A DNA stretch of 64,000 bases. Origin: Xenopus tropicalis. Its lineage: Eukaryota; Chordata; Amphibia; Anura; Pipidae. Under the pieces are notes generated by a model. The model did no database searches and was not told the origin of the DNA. It saw only the letters and a list, made by a program, of their open reading frames with translations. Where the stretch lies: the NCBI RefSeq assembly GCF_000004195.4, contig NC_030683.2, positions 52,961,358-53,025,357 on the forward strand, in the 5' to 3' direction. Of this stretch, positions 60,101 to 64,000 are shown in pieces. Position 1 is the first letter of the stretch. Each line of letters opens with the position of its first letter. The translations under genes and the position numbers were made by a program.

Positions 60101-62583
60101 AAGTCCCCATTCAGATATTCTTCTTCTACAAAGTCCTTTAGTCTTTCAGGGTTAATGGGTAATGGACGTGGTGCAGTTTGGTCACTTTGAGCCGGTCCAT
60201 TCTTTTGGCCATCCTGTTGGTTTGAATCTGTCTTTTTGGTTGCATCTTCACCTCTGGTGGAAGCAAGCACAGACAAAGCCTTATCTCCCTACAGAGACTG
60301 TCTTTTGTGTTTAAAGGTATTTTCTTATTTTAGCTATTCGAAAAAATACATAAAGCTCTGCAGTACAAAACCAGAAATAAAAGACAACATCCTCCCTTTT
60401 GGGAATATGCACAGACACATGCATTACACTTTCAAGTGTTTAAACAATACTGCTTAGAAAAATAGAATAAAAAAAGCAAAAATATATACAATAACCGCAT
60501 CCAAAGCAGTATATACATTCCTTTTATAAGGATGGATCATCTTGCGTTTTTCCATAAGCATTTGGCCATTGCATTTTGTGTGCCCAGAATGTTTTTCTTG
60601 TATATATATAGTACATATAAGTGTGAGCAACTTATGTTGCTCATTCTGTTACTATTTATGGAAAAAGCAAGCAATACTAGCAATGTGGCAGCTTTAACTG
60701 ATACTTATTAACACAAATATTGAAAAAGAATGTTGTGTGAACACAAATTGTATACAGATGGTATGAAGGTTTGGATTATCTAAGTGACTCAGAGTGAGTG
60801 GGAAAAAACATCACAAAAGTGTCACAGGGTCACATAGAGAGGAAATACAGCCATGCAGATAACCAAACCACGGCATAAGATATTAAGTCCAAAAAGGGAA
60901 AGTAAACTTAAAAATAAGTATTTTTTTGCCTTCTAAATTAACTCTTCTACTTTGTTTTTAAACTTTCACTTTGTTCTATAGAATGCAAACTCCTTTGACT
61001 TGTTTCATTGTTGACTTTTATTGCAAAACCAACAAACTTAAAGGGGACCTGTCACCCAAAGAAATAATTCCAATTTATTTTCCATTGTGTTTGTTTTGCA
61101 AAATTAACTTCACATAAATAAATGATATAAATCTTGTTTCCTTCAGCCTTGGGAATTTACAATCACAGCCAGCAGGCAGCTGCCATTTTGTGGGCACTGT
61201 TATTAAGGCAAGCTTTGTATCACCCCAAAATCTTGTGTATGACCCAGACTGGGGGAACTGATGCCCAGGCCCATGCACTGGCTACACAATTAGATGGTAA
61301 TAAGGTAGGGAGAATGTGAGTGCTGAATGGAAAGTTAAAGTAATTGTTTGCCCCGCCTCTATGTCTAAGGCATAGAGGCGGGGCAGGGAGTATATGATTG
61401 ACAGCTGGGATTTTTAAATGCATTTATAATGGGATTGAATGTGTTAATATAAAAATGAATTTTGGTTTCATGTTTAATTTGAATAGGACTTTTATTATAC
61501 AGCTTTTCATGTCTGGGTGACAGTTCCACTTTAAGCAAATATCAAGATTTAGGGCTGACAAACGAGCCACTTTGTCACCCCCAAGTTTTTCATGCTGCAA
61601 TTTGAATTCACATTGAGGGGAAGGTGACAGAGATTTCCATGTGTCATTGTCTGAACTCTGAAAAGGTGAATCTTAGTTTGTTTAATATACATTGGCAAAA
61701 TTAGATTATCTGTTCTTATTGTCTGGGGTTTATAATCATCCCAGTTTTATGTATAGAGAAATTAGTACTTATGGAAAGTAATGTATGTTTCATTCAATCT
61801 AGTCAACGCAAATAGCATCAACCATCTCTAGACGCGTAAAATTGCATACAGGTGGAGAGCAATTTCATGTTATCTGCCCTCTTGCCCCTTGTTATTAATT
61901 TCAGCAGATATAATGGAGAGAGTGCAGAGACGTGCAACTAAACTGGTTAAGGGGATGGAAGATTTAAACTATGAGGTTAGACTGTCGAGGTTGGGGTTGT
62001 TTTCTCTGGAAAAGAGGCGCTTGCGAGGGGACATGATTACTCTGTACAAGTACATTAGAGGGGATTATAGGCAGTTGGGGGATGTTCTTTTTTCCCATAA
62101 AAACAATCAACGCACCAGAGGTCACCCCTTTAGATTAGAGGAACGGAGCTTCCATTTGAAGCAGCGTAGGTGGTTTTTCACGGTGAGGGCAGTGAGGTTA
62201 TGGAATGCCCTTCCTAGTGATGTGGTAATGGCAGATTCTGTTAATGCCTTTAAGAGGGGCCTGGATGAGTTCTTGATCAATCAGAATATCCAAGGCTATT
62301 GTGATACTAATATCTACAGTTAGTACTAGTGGTTGTATTTATAGTTTATGTATGTGAGTATAGATTGGTAGGTGTGGGTTAGGTGTGCTGGGTTTACTTG
62401 GATGGGTTGAACTTGATGGACACAGGTCTTTTTTCAACCCTATGTAACTATGTAACTAACTATGTAATGTGTACCAAAAGCAAAATACAAAATGCCATCC
62501 ATTAGTCTCTCTTAATACATAATACACTTAATATATTAATAATCTTCTCCATATGGCTTGTAACAGTAGGCACTTACATCCAT
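35655..62583 (-). CDS. Threonine ammonia-lyase-like PLP enzyme (fold type II), eleven coding exons
   Basis: Exons in gene order: 62583-62578, 60288-59923, 57932-57816, 57369-57128, 54539-54374, 53686-53590, 51884-51809, 47519-47394, 44726-44559, 41970-41913, 35753-35655. Together 1,521 bases, 506 residues; every junction is GT-AG and in phase. Residues 1-105 form a polar Gln/Lys/Glu-rich extension, then [19 protein letters not shown] opens the TdcB/IlvA-like catalytic domain. Lys150 in GSVKERG is the expected Schiff-base lysine. TDSNF with Asn177 replaces the usual GNH loop. PAGGHCG at 274-280 replaces the glycine tetrad that holds the PLP phosphate. CSGN at 405-408 fits the residue facing the pyridine nitrogen. 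The last 85 or so residues resemble an ACT-type regulatory tail. PLP-dependent deamination of Thr/Ser in cytosol is the family role; with altered loops the real substrate is uncertain. Not serine racemase or SDS by sequence. Confidence 0.85.
35955..36345. mobile_element. T2-like MITE, copy 3, in the last intron
   Basis: AAACTTTTAGTATGTTATAGAATG ... CTTTCCAGCTTTTAAATTGTGGTCACTGACCCC ... GAAGACCCTAGAAACCAGATAGCTGCCG ... TTGAACAACCCCTTTTA follows the same order as 16828-17245 and 21710-22105. Confidence 0.6.
36450..36720. repeat. Dispersed 'CTGTTATCCAGAATGC' repeat, copy 3
   Basis: CTATGGGAAGGCCATCTCCCATAGACTC, then ATTACCTTGTATTTGATCCCAGC and GTCCCAAGCATTCTGGATAACA. Same family as 1062, 9340 and 46286. 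Confidence 0.6.
36730..41900. other. Intronic DNA without further gene signal
   Basis: The bulk of the last intron of the PLP-enzyme gene. It holds T-runs at 36871-36894 and 36924-36937, a small tandem of AGTTATAGTA at 37862-37905, an inverted CTACATGGTC pair at 37731-37757, TA tracts near 38900 and 38985, and a TACGTATGTACATA self-complementary run at 40745-40775. No coding exon or complete element could be supported. Confidence 0.45.
41913..41970 (-). CDS. PLP-enzyme exon 10
   Basis: 58 bases between TATGTGTTTCAG and GTAGGA. It completes Arg and encodes [19 protein letters not shown], ending in phase 0. Consistent with a beta strand pair of an ACT-like fold. Confidence 0.85.
42125..42162. 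repeat. T2-type MITE end fragment
   Basis: GGGAGTATAGTTGTCCTTTAA is the right terminus of the T2-type family seen complete at 23105-23503. Confidence 0.5.
42573..43073. mobile_element. 501-bp palindromic Harbinger-like MITE, copy B
   Basis: Ends GGGGCTGATTTACTAACCCACGAA and TTCGTGGGTAAGTAAATCAGCCCC, flanked by TAA on both sides (42570-42572, 43074-43076). The arms are complementary along nearly the whole length and meet at CTTAACGCTACG near 42825. The interior is dense in TTTTTCGTA/TACGAAAAA and CGCAA words, so CpG is far more frequent than in the surrounding intron. It lies in the intron between exons 10 and 9 of the PLP-enzyme gene. Confidence 0.88.
43306..44095 (-). mobile_element. 5'-truncated L1-clade LINE, antisense, with 16-bp target duplication
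   Basis: GCATATGACAAGTTTT occurs at 43290-43305 and again at 44096-44111 as target-site duplication. At the low end a T-run then AAAGGTGTATTTTATTGATT is, in element sense, an AATAAA and poly(A) tail. Minus-strand frames near 43990-43880 read [20 protein letters not shown] and [12 protein letters not shown], the cysteine/histidine cluster at the C-terminus of L1/Tx1-type ORF2. Only this 3' part is present. Confidence 0.88.
44240..44374 (+). mobile_element. L1-type 3' end with poly(A)
   Basis: CAGTATATCAAACACTGCTTTG ... GTTGTAAAATCAATAAAAATC, then 14 or more A. It is the sense counterpart of the L1 tail type next to it. 5' limit uncertain. Confidence 0.5.
44559..44726 (-). CDS. PLP-enzyme exon 9
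   Basis: 168 bases between GTTTTTTAG and GTATTT. It encodes [20 protein letters not shown], then the start of the regulatory tail [20 protein letters not shown]. Confidence 0.92.
44740..46280. other. Intronic DNA, nothing recognised
   Basis: Part of the intron between exons 9 and 8 of the PLP-enzyme gene. AT-rich, no exon signal, no clear repeat boundary. Confidence 0.4.
46286..46600. repeat. Dispersed 'CTGTTATCCAGAATGC' repeat, copy 4, with internal palindrome
   Basis: Starts TATGGGATCTATTATCTGGAATGC and ends GATAAGAGATCC. Bases 46335-46486 are a near-perfect palindrome: GAGAAGGTTTAGGATCAAGT is mirrored by ACTTGATCCTAAACCTTCTC with arms of about 70 bp. The other copies (1062, 9340, 36450) have only one arm. 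Confidence 0.75.
47394..47519 (-). CDS. PLP-enzyme exon 8
   Basis: 126 bases between TTATTTACCTACAG and GTAAGT. It encodes [20 protein letters not shown] and [20 protein letters not shown]; the AEGAxxLAAL helix is a family signature near the end of the catalytic domain. Confidence 0.92.
47975..49541 (-). mobile_element. Tc1-like transposon 2, left end incomplete
   Basis: The right terminus reads TTCAAATACTTATGTTCCTCACTG followed by TA. Long inverted repeats contain CACATAAGTATTTGAACACC, TCCCATTGTATGATTTTTAAAG and CACTGTGAGAGACAGC (48000-48160 and 49338-49500). The left copy lacks its outer 35 or so bases: it starts only at the AAAGTTCTCCCACTT homology near 47985. A decayed transposase lies inside. 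Confidence 0.88.
48280..49200 (-). pseudogene. Tc1-like transposase 2, decayed
   Basis: The frame 49002-48544 reads [20 protein letters not shown] (paired-like domain), [20 protein letters not shown] and [18 protein letters not shown], where the family has D-E-T: the catalytic Asp is kept, the next Glu is Lys. After VKHGGGV the frame breaks within a C-run (48617-48627), and the rest of the DDE domain (48540-48280, including [12 protein letters not shown] equivalent) is only seen in other frames. Upstream of 49002 the HTH portion carries further breaks. Confidence 0.85.
49545..50760 (+). mobile_element. Penelope-like retroelement relic (reverse transcriptase)
   Basis: Plus-strand frames in order: [17 protein letters not shown] (49660-49710), [20 protein letters not shown] (49880-49935), then [15 protein letters not shown] (50102-50146), [20 protein letters not shown] (50288-50347) and [13 protein letters not shown] (50414-50452), which holds the catalytic YIDD. 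This series (KPxDKGGAIV, SLYTxIPH, GTAMGS, YIDD) is that of Penelope-like elements, not CR1 or L1. Frames are broken at least three times, so it is a relic. It abuts the Tc1-like element; the part left of 49541 is not recovered beyond 47975. Confidence 0.8.
51025..51267. repeat. GATA microsatellite with higher-order pattern
   Basis: About 240 bases of GATA units broken regularly by GATGATA and GATATATA. The word ATATATAGATAGATAGATG recurs at about 51095, 51161 and 51229, a spacing of 66-68 bases. Frames through it give I-Y-L-S repeats, which are not genes. Confidence 0.95.
51809..51884 (-). CDS. PLP-enzyme exon 7
   Basis: 76 bases between CTATTTTTAG and GTATGG. It completes a Glu codon and encodes [20 protein letters not shown] and MISV, then two bases of Arg. 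Confidence 0.88.
52130..52375. mobile_element. 'GCTGGCCATACACGCAC' MITE
   Basis: The left end AAAGCTGGCCATACACGCACC and the right end CCATGTGTGTGGGCACCTTTAC are inverted. An inner hairpin pairs TGGTTTCTACCTCC with GGAGGTAGGAATCCTA. Related to 25870-26072. Confidence 0.6.
52795..53110 (-). mobile_element. Old CR1-type LINE relic, antisense (3' region)
   Basis: CCTCCTTTGCACTTTCTCTATT ... TTAAGTATTGGAGGCCAAAAGTGCACTTTGCC ... CTGCTGCTGATTGACATTGC ... CTAGGCCCTTCTCTATAAAGGA follows the order of the antisense CR1 C-terminal half. Strongly diverged. Confidence 0.6.
53590..53686 (-). CDS. PLP-enzyme exon 6
   Basis: 97 bases between TCCTTTATCTAG and GTAAACA. It encodes [20 protein letters not shown] and ends YG plus one base. 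GVE directly after ITVI matches the 'VIGVE/VIGVQ' strand of the family, which confirms the exon although it is short. Confidence 0.88.
53862..53908. repeat. TA microsatellite
   Basis: Alternating TA over about 45 bases, immediately before a perfect foldback. A second TA tract follows at 54111-54144. Confidence 0.9.
53911..54039. repeat. 62-bp perfect inverted repeat with 5-base loop
   Basis: The arm 53911-53972 (CAAAAAAGGAAGAAATGCCG ... AATTTATTTAG) is mirrored exactly by 53978-54039, separated by TCTGC. Beyond it, GTGAGTGCCGGCTTTTCTTTACAT at 54089-54112 is a diverged third copy of the arm end. It lies in the intron between exons 6 and 5 of the PLP-enzyme gene, bracketed by TA microsatellites. 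Confidence 0.92.
54374..54539 (-). CDS. PLP-enzyme exon 5 (glycine loop)
   Basis: Acceptor TTTTTTCTTTGCCAAG, donor GTAAGT after ...KITVI. It encodes [20 protein letters not shown] and [20 protein letters not shown]. The acceptor is AAG rather than CAG but is the one that keeps frame. Confidence 0.9.
54560..56395. other. Intronic DNA, nothing recognised
   Basis: Between exons 5 and 4 of the PLP-enzyme gene. AT-rich with short CA tracts (55105-55128). No exon signal or element boundary could be supported. Confidence 0.4.
56400..56850. repeat. Dispersed repeat with inverted arms
   Basis: TATAATGATAAGACAAAACAGAGGC at 56551 is mirrored by GCCTCTGTTTTGTCTTATCATTATA at 56828. Between them TGCCTGATGAAGCAGGAAAT occurs in both orientations (56729-56750 and 56808-56828), with GCAACGCGTTTCGCAG. 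Composite repeat, no gene. Confidence 0.55.
57128..57369 (-). CDS. PLP-enzyme exon 4 (asparagine loop)
   Basis: Acceptor CTTGTGCCAACAG, donor GTAAGT, 242 bases, leaves in phase 2. It encodes [40 protein letters not shown] and the [10 protein letters not shown] strand, collinear with TdcB-family enzymes. Confidence 0.92.
57816..57932 (-). CDS. PLP-enzyme exon 3 (Schiff-base lysine)
   Basis: 117 bases, 39 codons, between TTACTTTCCAG and GTAAAA. It encodes [19 protein letters not shown] and then [10 protein letters not shown] with the PLP lysine. Too short and TTG/ATG-free to appear as an obvious open frame; found by translating between splice signals. Confidence 0.9.
58000..58675. mobile_element. 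676-bp palindromic MITE, copy C, with unrelated core
   Basis: Ends GGGGCACATTTACTAACCCACGAA and TTCGTGGGTTAGTAAATGTGCCCC, flanked by TAT on both sides. The arms are rich in TTTTTCGTAGCC/GGCTACGAAAAA. The core at 58282-58375 (CAAGCTTCAGTATGGTGACT ... GGGAGGCTTCCAAAATCATG) is not part of the palindrome and matches 163-254. It lies between exons 3 and 2 of the PLP-enzyme gene. Confidence 0.85.
58680..59570. other. Intronic DNA, nothing recognised
   Basis: Between exons 3 and 2 of the PLP-enzyme gene. No exon or element signal. Confidence 0.4.
59562..59655. repeat. Short tandem repeat (ACTAGTAACATACCTTAGATxCAAA)
   Basis: CATACCTTAGATACAAA / CATACCTTAGATGCAAA / CATACCTTAGATACAAA occur at about 41-base spacing with AGTAGTAACTAGTAA between. 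Three units. Confidence 0.75.
59923..60288 (-). CDS. PLP-enzyme exon 2 (polar N-terminal extension and start of catalytic domain)
   Basis: The acceptor CAGTCTCTGTAG precedes GGAGATAAGG and gives [10 protein letters not shown] in frame. A second possible acceptor (GCTTCCACCAG, exon from 60253) would use phase 2 instead. The exon ends ...GIQKTPCM before GTATGG. It encodes [20 protein letters not shown] and then the conserved [12 protein letters not shown]. Confidence 0.75.
61042..61530. mobile_element. T2-type MITE with TTAA flanks, in PLP-enzyme intron 1
   Basis: TTAA (61038-61041) then AGGGGACCTGTCACCC; GGGTGACAGTTCCACT then TTAA (61531-61534). Terminal inverted repeats with TTAA duplication. 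An internal perfect hairpin, GCCCCGCCTCTATG and CATAGAGGCGGGGC, lies at 61351-61386. Confidence 0.8.
61912..62466 (+). mobile_element. CR1 LINE 3' end, copy 4 (young)
   Basis: Begins at the [15 protein letters not shown] region and keeps an open frame to the stop at 62321-62323, then the CR1 tail with ATGTAACT units. Nearly identical to 4700-5253 of copy 1, differing by scattered single bases. Only the last 550 bases of the element are present. It sits in PLP-enzyme intron 1. Confidence 0.9.
62578..62583 (-). CDS. PLP-enzyme exon 1, coding part (Met-Asp), proposed
   Basis: Minus strand: TTAGTC, ATGGAT, then the donor GTAAGTG. Two codons in phase 0 join exactly to the in-frame acceptor before 60288. 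G at -3 and G at +4 give a good initiation context. Such a short coding exon is inferred from signals only. The alternative is that translation starts in another exon outside the window. Confidence 0.45.
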
Positions 62584-62639
62584 GACTAAGGTCTGCTGCT
62601 GTTTAAGGTGCAGAGAACAAGTTTTTTTTTACTTAGAAA

Positions 62640-63410
62640 TTGATCACGTCCAAAGAATGGTGAATAGACTGCTGCCACAAACACAGTGCCTGTACTTTTT
62701 GTTTAAAAATTCAGCATAAATGTGAGCATCAAATGAACATTAATTTGCAAGCAAAGTTCTGCATTCTGTTACCATTTATTCATATTATGTCCAGAGTGAG
62801 CATCTTAAAACCCAGTGGACCACAACTACATTTAAAATTGTCATTGGATTCATAACCTTAGCTACTGTGCAGCCTCATCCACATTGCTTATGAAGAACAA
62901 CACAGTAGTAAGACGCGCCAAATAAAAAAAGGAGCAATACATATTTAATGATATCTCCATAAATGCAACTTGTATCCAAATGTATTATTGTAGTGTTACA
63001 TTATCTCATACCCTACCTTTCTTTTTTTTTTCATATGTTGCTCGGCATTTCAGCAGAATCATTTTGTTTGGTAAGTAGCTTGCCTTTTAGTTAACCTTGC
63101 TTTGTGCTGTAAGCTGCACTGTGCTTTCTACAGTACCTTTCCCACCATTGCTCTCCCTCTATTAATGCCATCATGCTCTTCTTCTTATCTGCTTGGCTGA
63201 TCCTCTGATGACCTCTCTATCCACAGTAACAGCCTTTGTGTTAAAGATCTAATCCTTTCTATTTTTATGTCGACTTTTCCTACATTTAAACCTTTTAGTA
63301 CAAATGTAATTACTGTTTTTTAGCTTGTTTTATTTGCCTACAGAGGCAGCTACTGCAGGAATGGAACAAGGGTAAGGGTAAGAGGAAATAATGGATAACA
63401 AATTAGGGGA
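62640..63410. other. Upstream flank of the PLP-enzyme gene, nothing recognised
   Basis: No further coding exon on either strand. If the proposed first coding exon is right, its promoter or a 5' non-coding exon would lie here, but I see no CpG-rich block or convincing core promoter. Confidence 0.35.
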
Positions 63411-63417
63411 GGCTGTT

Positions 63418-63677
63418 CAGTGTTGGACTGGGATGCCAGGGGCCCAGAAAACCCTGGACTATGGGCCCACTCTCCAAACTATTTCTTACTCAGTCTCTAT
63501 AGTATCTATATTTTCCTAGCTTTTTTTATCTTTACATACATCGATTCTTCTATATATTTAGTTGCTTTGTTCCCATAGAAAAATAAGTCATGACTATGAA
63601 TTAGGCTAGAAGCAGGCTGGAAGCAGGAGGGCCCACTGGATATTTTCCTGGTATCCCTGTGGGCCAGTCCGACACTG
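63418..63677. mobile_element. hAT-type MITE
   Basis: CAGTGTTGGACTGGGATGCC at the left and GGCCAGTCCGACACTG at the right are terminal inverted repeats. The 8 flanking bases (AGGCTGTT and CTGCTGTT) match at six positions, compatible with an aged 8-bp duplication. Related to the ends of 7598-7915. Confidence 0.65.
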
Positions 63678-64000
63678 CTGCTGTTTATAAAAATGTCACC
63701 CATATCACCAATTTACAACATGTGTGTATCACACTTGTATATATAATCATATTATCTTTTACTCTCTGCAATCTGAATAACAAATTGAGACACAATTTAA
63801 ACTTATTTTTTGGTATACTTTCCCATAATGTTATTGAGTGCAGAATCAAAAGAGCAATTTAGCAAACTGCTTACAGAATGGTTAGTGGAACTGAAGCGTA
63901 ACAGATACAACTTTTGTAAATTAAACGTTTTTCCAAGCATACAAAGATTAGATTTTTCAAAAGAATTATTTATCCTTCTAACATGATAACCCTCTGATGC

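Noticed and set aside
1..64000. Operons, CRISPR arrays, bacterial or phage systems
   Set aside because: The DNA is a vertebrate genome with spliced genes. The arrays seen are micro- and minisatellites without spacers.
1..64000. tRNA or rRNA genes
   Set aside because: No A-box/B-box pair with a foldable cloverleaf and no rRNA-like stretch was noticed by reading; a tRNAscan run would be decisive.

Overview
The window is vertebrate nuclear DNA from a clawed frog (Xenopus; laevis versus tropicalis cannot be decided here). The evidence is spliced vertebrate genes with GT-AG introns plus frog-style repeats: CR1 LINEs whose 3' ends finish in an 8-base ATGTAACT repeat, TTAA-flanked MITEs of the T2/Kolobok type, long CpG-rich palindromic MITEs, Tc1-like transposons and a Penelope-like relic. 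Most lines of open reading frame in the window are chance frames inside these repeats.

Three host genes can be supported. (1) Minus strand, 1941-3701: an uninterrupted coding exon for a GPRIN-family protein (G protein-regulated inducer of neurite outgrowth, probably GPRIN2-like) with the conserved C-terminal domain. (2) Plus strand, 24361-27808: a complete four-exon gene for TMEM254, a 124-residue membrane protein, with a CCAAT/ETS-type promoter and a poly(A) signal. (3) Minus strand, 35655-62583: a gene of about 27 kb for a fold-type-II PLP enzyme resembling threonine ammonia-lyase. I assembled it from eleven coding exons whose splice phases all agree (1,521 coding bases, 506 residues). The first, 6-base coding exon is the least certain part.

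The rest is introns and intergenic DNA filled with mobile elements. 0-6.8 kb: palindromic MITE, GPRIN exon, CR1 copy, duplicated block with a minisatellite. 7-24 kb: two more CR1 copies (one carrying a nested palindromic MITE), older CR1 relics and many MITEs. 27-31 kb: a hAT-type MITE and a full-length Tc1-like element with IR/DR ends and a dead transposase. 35-62 kb: the enzyme gene, whose introns hold a 501-bp palindromic MITE, a 5'-truncated L1 with a 16-bp target duplication, a second Tc1 element abutting a Penelope-like relic, a GATA microsatellite, a 62-bp perfect foldback and a further palindromic MITE. 62-64 kb: the tail of a young CR1 copy and a hAT-type MITE.

The most interesting item is the PLP enzyme. 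Its fold and Schiff-base lysine are readable, but the usual substrate-loop and phosphate-loop signatures are altered. The genes are not an operon and no functional link between the three is visible.
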